Shown here: positions 1-9,767 of the stretch, piece after piece
Position numbering within the stretch: the stretch's first letter is position 1
Layout: every line of letters begins with the position of its first letter
Assembly (NCBI GenBank): GCA_963972525.1
Contig: CAXAUZ010000001.1
Span: 310,001-374,000 of the forward strand
From: Salinilacustrithrix sp003476595
GTDB lineage: Bacteria; Actinomycetota; Acidimicrobiia; Acidimicrobiales; Salinilacustritrichaceae
Direction of reading: 5' to 3'
DNA length: 64,000 bases
The notes under the pieces: model-generated
What the model saw: the letters and a program-made list of their open reading frames with translations, nothing else
Database searches by the model: none
What the model was told of the DNA's origin: nothing
Made by a program: the position numbers and the translations under genes

Positions 1-2651
1 CAGCGCACCGCCAGGCCGTCGAGGTCGCCGGCGAGCGCACCGAGGCGGGACGAGAGGCGACCGCCGTGGCTGCGCCCGATCGCTGACCTGGTGTGGTGGG
101 TGCTGACGATGAGGTGGTCGCGGGCGCGGGTGAGGGCCACGTAGAGCAACCGGATCCGCTCGTGCTCGTCCATGGTCTCGTCGACGGTGCGCACGGCTTG
201 GTAGCGGGTGGTCTCCATGCCCGTGCGCATCTTGAACTCGAAGCCGCCCTCGGCGGCGAACCGGACCGTGGCGCCGGTGCGGCCGTTGGGGTCCTGGGCC
301 GACAGGCCCGAGACCGCGGTGATGCCGAACTCGAGTCCCTTGGCCCCGTGGATCGTGAGGATCCGCACCGCGTCGACGTCGGCCTCGGGCAGGACGGGGC
401 TGGTGGCCCGGAGCTTGTCGTCGCGCTGCAGGTCGGCCCAGTGGAGGAAGGCCCGCAGGCCACCGTCCTCGGTGTCGGCGAACTGGCGGGCGTGCTCGAC
501 CACGATCCGGTAGAGGCGCCACAGGTCCCGGTGGCGGCGGCCGGCGAGGCACAGCTCGAGGAGCCGGCGGTCTCGCAGCACGGACTCGACGATCTCGGGC
601 ACGGCCTGGAACGGCGCCGCCCGGTTCCGGGCGCGCAGGTCGGCGAGGCCACGCTCGACCGGGCCGACCTCCTCGGGCGGCAGCGCAGCGAGGACGTCGG
701 GCGGGCGCACGCTCGAGCCCAGGTAGGTGATGCGTCCGTGCTGGCGGGTCCAGCGCAGCAGGTCGTCGTCGCCGCAGCCGTAGGCCGGCGAGCGCAGCGC
801 ACCGACGGCGGCGATCGCGTCGCCCGGATCGTCGATGGCCCGCAGGATCGCGAGGAGGTCGGCGACCTCGGTGGTGCCGTACACGAGCGTGCCGCTCTCG
901 AGCCGGTACGGGATGCCGGCGTCGTCGAGGCACGTGCGCAGGTGGGACAGGGTCGTGCGGCTGGGCAGCAGGATGGCCATGTCCGACCACCGGCACGGCC
1001 TCGGGACGCCACCGGACTCGACGTACCAGCCCTCGCGGTGGGCGCGGGCGAGCACGGCCGCCACGTCGGACGCTTCGGCACGGCGAGCGGCCTCGGCTCG
1101 GGGATGTGGTTCGCCGTCGCCGAGCACCACCACGGCGGGGCCCGGATCGCCGGGGATGGGCGGCCGGTGGGGTTCGAGGGCCACGTAGCGGGGTTGCGCG
1201 GTGGCCTGCGTGTCGGGCTCGACGGCGTGGCGGATGAGGCCGTCGTCGTCGCCGCCGAAGACGGCATTGCAGAACTCGAGCACCGGCCCGACGGTGCGGA
1301 AGTTGACCCGCAGGCTCGTGGCTCCGCCCGTGTAGCGCGCCGCCGTCTGGCTGAACAGGCCGATGTCGGCGCGCCGGAACCGGTAGATCGACTGCTTGGG
1401 GTCGCCGACGAAGAACAGGCGACCCTCATCGACGTCGACGTCCTGCCACGGGGTGGAGGTGTCGTGGTCGGGGTCGGCGGCGATGCGCACGGCCAGCTCG
1501 ATCTGGATCGGGTCGGTGTCCTGGAACTCGTCGATGAGCAGGTGCCGGTACCGCTGGTGGAACCGCTGGCGCACGCTGCGCTCGGTGCGCAGCACCTGGC
1601 GGGCGAGCACCAGCAGGTCGTGGAACTCGAGGCGCCCCTCGCGGCGGCGGGCGTCGGCGTCGTCCAGCGTGTAGAGGGCGATCTCCGCGCCGAGGCGGGT
1701 GAGCACCTGGTCGGTGAGGGCGGCCACGTCGGCGGCGATGGCGTCGATGACGGCGTGCCCGGCCTCGATGACGGCGGGCTTGGACCCGTCCGGCCAGCAG
1801 CCCTTGGTGCCCGCGTTCCGGTTCGGGCCCTTCAGCCCGGACGTGGCGAGCAGGACGAGCTCGTAGGGGTCGGACGCGGCGGCTCGCAGGGCCTCGCGGA
1901 GCGGCAGCGCGTCGTCGATGACCCATCGGGCGAGCCGGTCACCCTCCGGGTCGGTGCATGCGCCGAGCATCTCCTCGATCTCGTCGATCCCGTCGATCCA
2001 GCGGTCCACCCGCAGCACCGAACGGTCGACGTCGACGGCACGGTCCTCCTCGATGAGGCCGGCGGCGCGCGCCTCTTCGACCAGGTCCCAGTTCTGCCCC
2101 AGGGTGTCGGCGACGGCCTGGAGGTCCTGGGAGGAGATCCCCAGGGTGAGCGACATGCGCATCGTGTCGGCGAGCGCGTCGTCGTCGAGCAGCTGGTGCT
2201 CGAATCGGCGCCAGCGCTCCTCGGCGCGCAGCGAGGAGCTGATGTCGTCGTGGACCTCGACGGCCGGGGGGAGCCGGGCCTCGATGGGCGCGGCCAGCAG
2301 GAGCCGCTGGGCGAAGGCGTGGAGGGTGCAGATGGTGGCCCGGTCGAGCCGGTCCAGCGCGGCGGCCGCCGACGCCCGCGCCGCGGGCGAATCGGTGACC
2401 CAGTCCACCTCCCCGCCGGCCTCGACCTCCTCCAGCGTGCGGCGGACCCGGGCGCGCAGCTCGGCGGCGGCCGCCTCGGTGAACGTGATCGCGGCGATGG
2501 ACGTGACGTCGGCGCCGGCCAGCACGAGGGACACGACCCGGCTGACGAGGGACGAGGTCTTGCCGGATCCGGCTCCGGCCTCGACGAAGAGGGTGGTGCC
2601 GTGGTCCCGTGCGATGCGACGCCGGGCGTCCTGGTCGACGATGTCGGTCAT
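1..2651 (-). CDS. UvrD/Rep-family (AddA/AdnB-like) DNA helicase, 3' end outside window
   Basis: Superfamily 1 ATP-dependent DNA helicase, probably the motor subunit of an end-resecting helicase-nuclease for double-strand break repair. Visible: Walker A AGAGSGKT at residues 25-32; a Walker B/motif II LLIDEFQDTDP near residue 370; FVGDPKQSIYRFR soon after; ILTIHGAKGLEF near 770; and LLYVALTRARDHL (motif VI) near 835. About 883 residues are seen and the frame is still open at base 1, so a C-terminal nuclease domain could lie outside. The start is the ATG whose first bases overlap the stop of the upstream nuclease gene (ATGA, 2648-2651), implying translational coupling. The pairing with a nuclease subunit suggests an AddAB/AdnAB-type complex; which subunit name fits cannot be decided without the missing end. 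Confidence 0.9.
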   Translation of the reverse strand, partial: MTDIVDQDARRRIARDHGTTLFVEAGAGSGKTSSLVSRVVSLVLAGADVTSIAAITFTEAAAAELRARVRRTLEEVEAGGEVDWVTDSPAARASAAAALDRLDRATICTLHAFAQRLLLAAPIEARLPPAVEVHDDISSSLRAEERWRRFEHQLLDDDALADTMRMSLTLGISSQDLQAVADTLGQNWDLVEEARAAGLIEEDRAVDVDRSVLRVDRWIDGIDEIEEMLGACTDPEGDRLARWVIDDALPLREALRAAASDPYELVLLATSGLKGPNRNAGTKGCWPDGSKPAVIEAGHAVIDAIAADVAALTDQVLTRLGAEIALYTLDDADARRREGRLEFHDLLVLARQVLRTERSVRQRFHQRYRHLLIDEFQDTDPIQIELAVRIAADPDHDTSTPWQDVDVDEGRLFFVGDPKQSIYRFRRADIGLFSQTAARYTGGATSLRVNFRTVGPVLEFCNAVFGGDDDGLIRHAVEPDTQATAQPRYVALEPHRPPIPGDPGPAVVVLGDGEPHPRAEAARRAEASDVAAVLARAHREGWYVESGGVPRPCRWSDMAILLPSRTTLSHLRTCLDDAGIPYRLESGTLVYGTTEVADLLAILRAIDDPGDAIAAVGALRSPAYGCGDDDLLRWTRQHGRITYLGSSVRPPDVLAALPPEEVGPVERGLADLRARNRAAPFQAVPEIVESVLRDRRLLELCLAGRRHRDLWRLYRIVVEHARQFADTEDGGLRAFLHWADLQRDDKLRATSPVLPEADVDAVRILTIHGAKGLEFGITAVSGLSAQDPNGRTGATVRFAAEGGFEFKMRTGMETTRYQAVRTVDETMDEHERIRLLYVALTRARDHLIVSTHHTRSAIGRSHGGRLSSRLGALAGDLDGLAVR

Positions 2652-5600
2652 CCAGCCTCCTCCGGCGTCGGGTCGAGCACCGAGGCCGAGCCCTCTTCGG
2701 CGAGCCGGCGCAGCGGTGCGAGCGACGGGTCGTGGCGGACCCGCTCCCACTCCTCGTCGCGGTCGCGCGGGCAGATCGAGTCGAACTCGCACCAGGCGCA
2801 GTGCTCGAAGTTGCCCCAGTGCCAGGCATGGTCCCCGGGCCGCGCCGGGAACCGCCCCGCAGCGATGCCGTCGGCCAGCACGCCGAGGACCCGGGTGAAG
2901 CGCTCCCGGAGCTCGGCGTCGACGGGGTAGCCCCGGTGCTCGTTGGTGTGCGGCGGCCGGAGGAACCAGTACCTGGCGTGGACCTCGGCGTCGCCCGGGA
3001 CGTCGAGGTCGCCGTCGGCGCCGGCCGCCATCGCATAGGCGACGAGCTGGATCTTGGTGCCGCCGGCCAGCGGGTCACCCCCCTTGGCCTCGTCCTTCAC
3101 GATGCCGTCGAAGGCGGTGGGCTTGCTGTACTTGTAGTCCCAGACCACGACCCGGGCGCGGCCGTCGCGGTCGGTTCCACGGTCGACCCGGTCGGCCTGC
3201 CCGGCCAGCTGGAGCACGCGACCGTCGCCGAGGTCGACGACCAGGGGTGGGGCGCCGTGCCGTCCGAAGGTGAGCTCGACCGCGACGGGAGCCGTGCCCA
3301 AGTCGCGACGCTGCTCCTCGTCGCCGGTGAGGGTGCGCTGGAGGACCCGGTGGATCTCGTCGCGGTCGTGGGCCCACCAGCGGGGGTGGCCGGTGATGCC
3401 GCGCGCCTCGGCGGCGTCGCACTCCTCGTCACAGATCGCCGCGAGCCGCTCGCGCGCCTCGTCCGACCACCGCTCCCCCGGTGCGGGCGCAGCGTCCGCG
3501 TCGATGACCTCGGCGAAGAACCGCTCGAGCACGCGGTGGGCCAGGGTGCCGCGCTCGCGGCCGTCGATGCGCTCGATCTCCTCGGGCCGGTCCCGCGACC
3601 GGAGCCGGAGGGCGTGGGAGAAGAACCACCGGCGCGGGCACGTGGCGTAGGTCTCGAGCGACGTGGGCGACAGGACCCCGAGCGCGGTCACGTCGACGCC
3701 GTCGCCGTCGAGGTTGCCGTCGAAGCGGGTGAAGGAACCGGAGCGGCGGGCTCGGAGCAGCTCGGTGCCGGCAGCGAGCACGGGATCGGACGCGGCCGGG
3801 TGCTCCTCGAACGCGCCCGTGCGCAGGAGCGAAGCGAGGGCGTGCTCCTCGAGGTGCAGTGCCACCGCCTCACCTTCGGCCACCGCGGCGAGACCGGCCC
3901 CGTGGCTGGCCACGAGGGTGACCCCGGGGACGTGGTCGCCGGCCATCAGGGCTTCGGTGTCGGGACGGAGGCGGGCGTGGCGATCGACCACCTCGACCAG
4001 CCACCGGCTGGGGACGAGGGCACGTCCGGAGCGCTGGTCGTTGCGGGCGTAGGTGACCACCCGGTGCGCGCCGGCCGAGGCCAGCGACGCGAGGAACGCG
4101 CGGCGCTGGCGGCGCTGCTGGTCGTCCACCGCGGCGAGCCCCACCGTGCGGCGCAGCTCGTCGCCCAGGAGGGCGTCGTCGCCGGCGAGGCGGGGCAGGT
4201 GCCCCTCGGCGAGGCCGACGACGGCCACGGCGTCGAGCGGGACGAGGGGTGGGGCGTCGACGGTGGTGACGAGCAGGCCGGTGCCCGTGCGGCCCTGGCG
4301 GGGCGCGGGTGCGTCGAGCACCGTCCGGATGGTGTCGCGCACGACGTCCGGGGTGGGTGCCGGCTCGAGCTCCTCGAGGGCAGCGAGCCGGGCCAGGGCG
4401 AGGCGGATCGTGGTGTCGGCGTCGAGCTCGACCGCGGACCAGCTGGCCCGGCCGCGCGCCGGACCGCAGAGGCGGTCGAGGGCACCGGCCGCCCAGGCCG
4501 CCACGTCGGGCCACGTCGTCGGCAGGCTGGCGCACAGCTCGTCGAGGGTGTCGACGGCCTGCCGGAGCTGCGCATCGAGGTCGAGGCGGTGCTCGATCCA
4601 CCCGGTGTCCTCGTCCCCGTCGGCGGCGGCGAGCCGGGCCTGCAACCGGACCCGCTCGGCGTCGAGCGTGGCCCGCCAGCGAGCGGGGTCGCGGATGACG
4701 CCGAGCCAGCGCGTCCGCTCGTCGAACGACGCCGCCGGCAGCGGCCGGCCGGCAGCGTCGACCACCACCCCGCTGGCCCACAGGTCGACGACCTCCTGCC
4801 GGCCGAAGCGGGAGCGATCGACCTCGAGGACGCCGAGCAGGACCCGGCCGGCGACCGTCTGGGCGAGGCGACGGGTGCTGGGCCCGGAGAACGGGACCCG
4901 GGCCGCCTGCAGGACGTCGGCGACCACGCGCGCGTAGGGCGACCCCGACGGGTGCACGAGCGCCATCCGGTGCAGCGGCGTGCCCGCGTCGGCGAGGGCG
5001 AGGAGGCGGCGCACGGCGACCCGGACCTCGTCGTCGATGTCGTTGGCCGAGATCGCCTCGGTGATCTCGGGCCGCGCCACCGCTGGTGGCGATGTCCCGA
5101 CGAGGCGGGCGACGTGGCCCGCGAGCGCCTCGTCCAGCACCCGATCGCCGGTGGCGCCGAGGAGGAGCCGGACGGGGCGGTGGCGGGCGATGGCCTGCAG
5201 CAGGTCGAGCTCGGCCTCGGTGAAGCGGTCCGGCAGGTGGACGAGCACCGTGCCGAGCGCATCCACCCGGGGCCCTCCCTCGCACGCGACCTCCGTCGCC
5301 AGCCCGACGACCGCATCGGCACCCAGCGGACCGAGCCGGGCCCGGACCGCGTCGCGCAGGCGCACGACGTCGGCGGGGACGGGGCCGGCGGCCCGGATCT
5401 CGGCCAGGGCACCCTCGCCGAGGGCGTCGACCTCGACCACGGCGGCCGCGATCCGCTCCCACGTGACCCGGTGCTCGGCGATGGGCCCGAACCGGCCCGG
5501 CTGCTCGCCCAGGGCGACGCGCACCGCGGTGACGACGAGCTCGCGGTCGACGCCGGCACCGAGGCCGGCTTCGGCCAAGCGGGGGGCGGCGAGCTGCTCG

Positions 5601-5809
5601 GCCACCGCCCCGAGGGCGTGGAACCCGACACCCACCGAACCGCCGGCCCGGCGGGCCAGGGCCCGCCGCGTGGCGACGGCGACCGACGGCGACGGCGTGA
5701 CGACCGTGACCGGTGCCAGCGGACCAGCAGCGCGTGCCGCCTCCACCGCATCGTGGAGCGCGACGAGGGCGGCGTCGCCATGTGCGGTCCACTGCACGTC
5801 GAAGGTCAT
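2648..5809 (-). CDS. PD-(D/E)XK nuclease family protein (AddB/RecB-like)
   Basis: Protein of 1053 residues, the likely partner of the helicase that follows. The C-terminal third carries a RecB-type nuclease: GTLAHRVLERF near 755 (conserved His), then VVWDYKYSK near 893 holding the D...K pair of the PD-(D/E)XK core. Four cysteines frame it in AddB fashion: YATCPRRW near 723, then HCAWCEFDSIC near 1005. In AddB this arrangement binds a 4Fe-4S cluster. I see no clear Walker A at the N-terminus (PSPSVAVATRRA occupies the expected place), so the helicase-like half is probably inactive or structural. The ATG start lies 6 nt after a TACGTT -10 hexamer (5821-5816), suggesting a leaderless mRNA that begins this two-gene operon. 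Confidence 0.88.
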   Translation of the reverse strand: MTFDVQWTAHGDAALVALHDAVEAARAAGPLAPVTVVTPSPSVAVATRRALARRAGGSVGVGFHALGAVAEQLAAPRLAEAGLGAGVDRELVVTAVRVALGEQPGRFGPIAEHRVTWERIAAAVVEVDALGEGALAEIRAAGPVPADVVRLRDAVRARLGPLGADAVVGLATEVACEGGPRVDALGTVLVHLPDRFTEAELDLLQAIARHRPVRLLLGATGDRVLDEALAGHVARLVGTSPPAVARPEITEAISANDIDDEVRVAVRRLLALADAGTPLHRMALVHPSGSPYARVVADVLQAARVPFSGPSTRRLAQTVAGRVLLGVLEVDRSRFGRQEVVDLWASGVVVDAAGRPLPAASFDERTRWLGVIRDPARWRATLDAERVRLQARLAAADGDEDTGWIEHRLDLDAQLRQAVDTLDELCASLPTTWPDVAAWAAGALDRLCGPARGRASWSAVELDADTTIRLALARLAALEELEPAPTPDVVRDTIRTVLDAPAPRQGRTGTGLLVTTVDAPPLVPLDAVAVVGLAEGHLPRLAGDDALLGDELRRTVGLAAVDDQQRRQRRAFLASLASAGAHRVVTYARNDQRSGRALVPSRWLVEVVDRHARLRPDTEALMAGDHVPGVTLVASHGAGLAAVAEGEAVALHLEEHALASLLRTGAFEEHPAASDPVLAAGTELLRARRSGSFTRFDGNLDGDGVDVTALGVLSPTSLETYATCPRRWFFSHALRLRSRDRPEEIERIDGRERGTLAHRVLERFFAEVIDADAAPAPGERWSDEARERLAAICDEECDAAEARGITGHPRWWAHDRDEIHRVLQRTLTGDEEQRRDLGTAPVAVELTFGRHGAPPLVVDLGDGRVLQLAGQADRVDRGTDRDGRARVVVWDYKYSKPTAFDGIVKDEAKGGDPLAGGTKIQLVAYAMAAGADGDLDVPGDAEVHARYWFLRPPHTNEHRGYPVDAELRERFTRVLGVLADGIAAGRFPARPGDHAWHWGNFEHCAWCEFDSICPRDRDEEWERVRHDPSLAPLRRLAEEGSASVLDPTPEEAG

Positions 5810-5815
5810 GGGGCG

Positions 5816-5821
5816 AACGTA
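5816..5821 (-). promoter_or_regulatory. -10 hexamer TACGTT of the helicase-nuclease operon
   Basis: Reads TACGTT on the minus strand, exactly 6 nt from the ATG at 5809. With the usual 6-8 nt from -10 to transcription start, the mRNA would begin at or next to the start codon. Confidence 0.6.
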
Positions 5822-5907
5822 CCCGGGGGGTGTGACGGGAACGGGAGCGTGCGGCCGGCGCCCGGGGGACGCACCGCAGCGCGGCCAGGATCAAGCACAC
5901 TCGTGGC

Positions 5908-6378
5908 ATGCAGGACGCAGCGCAGGTCGTCGGAACGATCGTCGTCGGTCTCGACGGGTCGTCGAACAGCCACGAAGCGGTGGTGTGGGCCGCCCGCCTC
6001 GCCCGCTCGCTGGATGCCGAGGTCGTCGCCGTGCACGCCCTCGGCCTGCTCGACCAGCTCGAGCCCGGAGGTCCGATGGTGCCCACCCAGCCCCACCGCG
6101 ACGAGATCGCCGAGCGTGCCAACGGGCTGTGGTCCCGCCCCCTGGAGGAGGCCGGCGTCCGCCACCGCGTCCTGCTCCACGACGGCAACCCCGTCGACGT
6201 GGTCCTCAACGTCCTCGACGAGGTCGGCGCCGACCTCGCGGTGCTCGGCAGCCGCGGCATCGGCGGGACGCCGGCGCTGCTGCTCGGCAGCACGAGCAGC
6301 CAGGTCGCCCAGCGTGCGCTGTGCCCGGTCACCATCGTCCCGCCCTCCGATCGGCCGACCGAGGGTCGGAGCAGGTAG
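5908..6378 (+). CDS. universal stress protein (UspA family)
   Basis: Single-domain cytoplasmic Usp of 156 residues, the normal length. The N-terminal strand with TIVVGLDGSSNSHEA holds the conserved Asp. The ATP-binding G-2x-G-9x-G-(S/T) motif reads GSRGIGGTPALLLGSTS near residues 112-128, so the protein is of the ATP-binding type. It ends with CPVTIVPP, the usual last strand. The ATG lies 6 nt after CACACT (5896-5901), a weaker version of the -10 seen elsewhere in the window. The next gene starts 2 nt after the stop. Its partner or trigger cannot be deduced from the sequence. Confidence 0.9.
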   Translation: MQDAAQVVGTIVVGLDGSSNSHEAVVWAARLARSLDAEVVAVHALGLLDQLEPGGPMVPTQPHRDEIAERANGLWSRPLEEAGVRHRVLLHDGNPVDVVLNVLDEVGADLAVLGSRGIGGTPALLLGSTSSQVAQRALCPVTIVPPSDRPTEGRSR

Positions 6379-6380
6379 CC

Positions 6381-8060
6381 GTGGACGCCGCGCTGCGCGA
6401 CCTCGCCCAGGAGTGGTGGGACGGGATGATGGCCCGGAACCCCACCGTCGCCACCCGCCTCGGCGACCACCGCTTCGACGACGCCATCGAGGACCCCAGC
6501 CCGGCCGGGCTGGCGCACGAGCGGGCCTTCGCCGTCGACGTGGCGGAGCGGGCGCGGGCGATCCCCGTCGCGGACCTCGACGAGGCCGAGCGGGTCACCC
6601 ACGCGCTGCTCCTGGACAGCTGCCAGCAGCAGATCGAGTCGGTCGACAGCGACGAGATCCAGCTGGCGAGCGACGGGTTCACCGGGTACCCGGTCTCGCT
6701 CCTCCGCTCGACGGCGCAGCTGCGGGCTCCGGATGAGGCCAGCGCCGAGGCGCAGCTCGAGCGCCTGGGGAAGCTGCCCGGCGCGCTCGATGCTGTCGTC
6801 GCGCAGTGGCAGGTGGGCGCGGATCGGGGCTGGACGCCGGCGATCGCCGCGGTCCGCCGATCGCAGGCCATGGTCGAGGGCTACCTGGCCGGCGCGGTCG
6901 CCGACGACCCCTTCGTCGGCCTGGCGCTCCCCGACGGCTGGGACGGCGCCGAGGGGTGGCGCGCCCGTGCGGCCGCAGTGGTCGCCGAGCAGGTCCGCCC
7001 GGCCTACGAGCGGGTCGCGGCAGCGCTCGCCGAGCTCGCCGAGCGTGGCCGGGGCGACGACCGCCCCGGTCTGGTCCACGTCCCCGGCGGCGACGAGCTC
7101 TACCGGTCCAAGGCGCGCCGGGCGACCACCACCGACCTGACCCCGCAGGAGATCCACGACATCGGCATGGTCGAGCTGACCGAGGTCCTGCCCCCGCAGT
7201 GGGGCGAGGTCGGCGGGCGGGCCCTGGGCATCAGCGACCGGGACGAGCTGTTCGCCGCGCTGCGCTCCGACCCGGCCATGCGCTACGAGTCGGCCGAGGA
7301 GATCCTGGAGGTGGCGGCGTCGGCCATCGACCGGGCCCTCGCCGCGGCTCCCGACTGGTTCGAGCGCATGCCGGCCGCCGGCTGCGTGGTCGAAGCGGTG
7401 CCCGCCTCGCTCGCCCCCGGGCTGCCCGCCGCCTACTACAGCCCACCCCCCGGCGACGGCTCCCGGCCGGGCACCTACTTCGCCAACACCCACGAGGCGA
7501 CGCGCCGCAACCGCTTCGAGGCCGAGGTCATCGCGTTCCACGAGGCCGTCCCCGGCCACCACCTCGAGCGGGCCAGCGCCGCCGAGCTCGAGGACGTCCC
7601 GACCTTCCAGCAGCGGGGTGGGTACATGGCCTACAGCGAGGGGTGGGGCCTCTACTCCGAGCGGCTCGCGGACGAGATGGGCCTCTACTCCTCGGACACG
7701 ATGCGCCTCGGCATGCTCGCCGCCGACGCCTGGCGGTCCACCCGCCTGGTGGTGGACACCGGCATCCACGCGCTGGGCTGGAGCCGCGCCGAGGCAATCG
7801 AGTTCTTCGTCACCCACGTGCCCCTCGACCCCGAGGAGGCCGCGGTCGAGGTGGACCGGTACATCGGGATGCCCGGCCAGGCCCTGTCGTACAAGGTCGG
7901 GCAACGGGAGATCCTGCGCCTGCGCGACGACGCCCGGGCCCGCCTCGGAGAGCGCTTCCGCATCGAGCGGTTCCACACGACCGTGCTCCGCCACGGCGGC
8001 GTGCCGCTCGCCCTCCTCGCCGACCTGGTGGACGACTGGGTCGAGCGGGAGACCGCCTGA
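6381..8060 (+). CDS. DUF885 family putative zinc peptidase
   Basis: Protein of 559 residues matching the DUF885 family, whose hallmark is the zinc-binding HEAVPGHH motif, here near residues 385-392 (FHEAVPGHHLERA). Downstream GYMAYSEGWGLYSERLADEMG is also typical of the family and supplies a further Glu ligand. No signal peptide is visible, so a cytoplasmic or non-classically exported peptidase is likely. The GTG start at 6381 follows a GGAG at suitable distance and begins 2 nt after the Usp stop; upstream in-frame codons lie inside the Usp gene and are not used. Substrate unknown. Confidence 0.85.
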   Translation: MDAALRDLAQEWWDGMMARNPTVATRLGDHRFDDAIEDPSPAGLAHERAFAVDVAERARAIPVADLDEAERVTHALLLDSCQQQIESVDSDEIQLASDGFTGYPVSLLRSTAQLRAPDEASAEAQLERLGKLPGALDAVVAQWQVGADRGWTPAIAAVRRSQAMVEGYLAGAVADDPFVGLALPDGWDGAEGWRARAAAVVAEQVRPAYERVAAALAELAERGRGDDRPGLVHVPGGDELYRSKARRATTTDLTPQEIHDIGMVELTEVLPPQWGEVGGRALGISDRDELFAALRSDPAMRYESAEEILEVAASAIDRALAAAPDWFERMPAAGCVVEAVPASLAPGLPAAYYSPPPGDGSRPGTYFANTHEATRRNRFEAEVIAFHEAVPGHHLERASAAELEDVPTFQQRGGYMAYSEGWGLYSERLADEMGLYSSDTMRLGMLAADAWRSTRLVVDTGIHALGWSRAEAIEFFVTHVPLDPEEAAVEVDRYIGMPGQALSYKVGQREILRLRDDARARLGERFRIERFHTTVLRHGGVPLALLADLVDDWVERETA

Positions 8061-8068
8061 CCGGCTCC

Positions 8069-8074
8069 TACGCT
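8069..8074 (+). promoter_or_regulatory. -10 hexamer TACGCT of glpD
   Basis: TACGCT followed by a 6-nt spacer and the GTG at 8081. It lies just after the DUF885 stop, so glpD can be transcribed separately from the upstream pair. Confidence 0.55.
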
Positions 8075-8080
8075 GGCGGC

Positions 8081-9766
8081 GTGATCCCCTCCCCCGTCCT
8101 CCCCGGCGCGTTCGAGCGCGGTCGGAACCTGCGCCGCCTGGCCGACGAGCACTTCGACGTCCTCGTCGTCGGCGGCGGCATCACCGGCGTCGGCGTGGCC
8201 CTCGATGCGGCCAGCCGCGGCCTGCGCACGGCGCTGGTGGAGCGGGGCGACTTCGCATCGGGCACGTCGTCGAAGAGCTCCAAGCTCGTCCACGGCGGGC
8301 TGCGCTACCTGCAGAACGGCGACGTCCGCCTGGTCTACGAGGCCCTGCGCGAGCGCCAGCGCCTGCTGCGCAACGCGCCGCACCTCGTGCGGGTCATGCC
8401 GTTCCTCATCCCCATGTTCGGCAAGGGCGGGGTCATCCACCCGAAGCTCGAGAAGGCCCTCGGCTCGGCCATGTGGATGTACGACCTCACCGGTGGCGCC
8501 CGCATCGGCAAGCTCCACCAGCGCATCTCCAAGGAGGAGACGCTGGCCCACATGCCGACGCTGCCGGCCGACCGCGTCGGTGCCAGCTACCTCTACTACG
8601 ACGCCCAGGCCGACGACGCCCGCCTCACCCTCACCGTCGCTCGCACCGCGGCCGAGCTGCACGGCGCGGTGTGCGTCAACCACGCCCCCGTCGTCGAGCT
8701 GACCCACGAGAGCGGTCGGACGACCGGCGCCGTCGTGGAGGACGCCGAGTCCGGCAGCCGCATCGAGGTCCGGGCCCGAGCCGTGGTCAACGCGGCCGGG
8801 GTCTGGGCCGACGACATCCGGGCCCTCGACGAGGGCATGCACCCCCACGCCATCCGCCCGGCCAAGGGCATCCACCTGACGGTCCCGTGGTCGCTGGTCC
8901 GCAACGACATCGCCGTGATCGCGCCGGTGCCCAAGGACAAGCGGTCGATCTTCGTGGTGCCGTGGCCGGCACCGGCCGGCGAGGAGCCGGCCTTCACCTA
9001 CATCGGGACGACCGACACCGACTACGACGGCCCGACCGAGGATCCGCAGTGCACCGCTGAGGACGTCTCGTACCTGCTCGATGCCATCAACCACTCGACC
9101 ACGACCGAGATCACCGAGCGCCACGTGGTCGGGACGTGGGCGGGCCTGCGGCCGCTGGTGAAGGCCACCACGTCGGGGCGCACCGCCGACCTGTCCCGCA
9201 ACCACGCCGTCGTCACCAGCGCCAGCGGCGTCGTCAGCGTCACCGGCGGCAAGCTCACCACCTACCGCGAGATGGCCGCCGACACGATGGACGCGGTGTC
9301 CGAGGTGCTGGACCTGCCCCGTTCCCAGCGCCGATCCCGCACCGCCCGGCTGCGCCTGCTCGGCGCCGACGGCTACGACCCAGGTGCCACCGGGCCCGAC
9401 CAGCACCTGCACCAGCGCTACGGCGGTGAGGCCCGAGTCGTGCAGGCGATGGCCGAACGGGATCCGTCGCTGGCCGAGCCGCTCGTCGCCGGGCTGCCGC
9501 ACCTGCGGGCCGAGGCGCTGTACGCGGTCCGCTACGAGATGGCCACGACCCTCGACGACGTGCTCGAGCGCCGGGTGCGAGGCCTCATGCTCTCCCGGGA
9601 TGCGACCGCCGACGCCGCCGCGGCAGTCGCCGATCTGATCGGCCCCGAGCTGGGCTGGTCCGACCGTCGCCGAGCCGACGAGGTCGCCGAGCTGCGGGCC
9701 CGGGCAGCACAGCAGCGAGACGCACCCGGCCTGCCCGACTCGGTGCTGCCCGGCATCGGCAGCTGA
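8081..9766 (+). CDS. glpD: glycerol-3-phosphate dehydrogenase, FAD-dependent
   Basis: Membrane-associated flavoenzyme oxidising sn-glycerol 3-phosphate to dihydroxyacetone phosphate. The dinucleotide motif VVGGGITGVGVALDAA is near residues 26-41. It is followed by the family signature FASGTSSKSSKLVHGGLRYL (about 58-77). Late motifs TWAGLRPLV and VSVTGGKLTTYR complete the FAD site, and the C-terminal DAO_C region is present. Length 561 is normal for GlpD. The GTG at 8081 sits 6 nt after TACGCT. It is followed by an MtfA-like gene, an alkyl-DHAP-synthase-like gene and an FGGY kinase, which suggests glycerol 3-phosphate or ether-lipid metabolism. Confidence 0.93.
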   Translation: MIPSPVLPGAFERGRNLRRLADEHFDVLVVGGGITGVGVALDAASRGLRTALVERGDFASGTSSKSSKLVHGGLRYLQNGDVRLVYEALRERQRLLRNAPHLVRVMPFLIPMFGKGGVIHPKLEKALGSAMWMYDLTGGARIGKLHQRISKEETLAHMPTLPADRVGASYLYYDAQADDARLTLTVARTAAELHGAVCVNHAPVVELTHESGRTTGAVVEDAESGSRIEVRARAVVNAAGVWADDIRALDEGMHPHAIRPAKGIHLTVPWSLVRNDIAVIAPVPKDKRSIFVVPWPAPAGEEPAFTYIGTTDTDYDGPTEDPQCTAEDVSYLLDAINHSTTTEITERHVVGTWAGLRPLVKATTSGRTADLSRNHAVVTSASGVVSVTGGKLTTYREMAADTMDAVSEVLDLPRSQRRSRTARLRLLGADGYDPGATGPDQHLHQRYGGEARVVQAMAERDPSLAEPLVAGLPHLRAEALYAVRYEMATTLDDVLERRVRGLMLSRDATADAAAAVADLIGPELGWSDRRRADEVAELRARAAQQRDAPGLPDSVLPGIGS

Positions 9767-9767
9767 G

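Noticed and set aside
93..2930. Long plus-strand ORF opposite the helicase gene
   Set aside because: GC-rich codon-position shadow: composition dominated by Gly, Val, Ala, Arg and Asp, no domain, and the minus strand carries clear helicase motifs.
3870..7994. 1374-codon minus-strand ORF across the nuclease, Usp and DUF885 genes
   Set aside because: It is antisense to well-supported genes and has no recognisable motif; a product of high GC.
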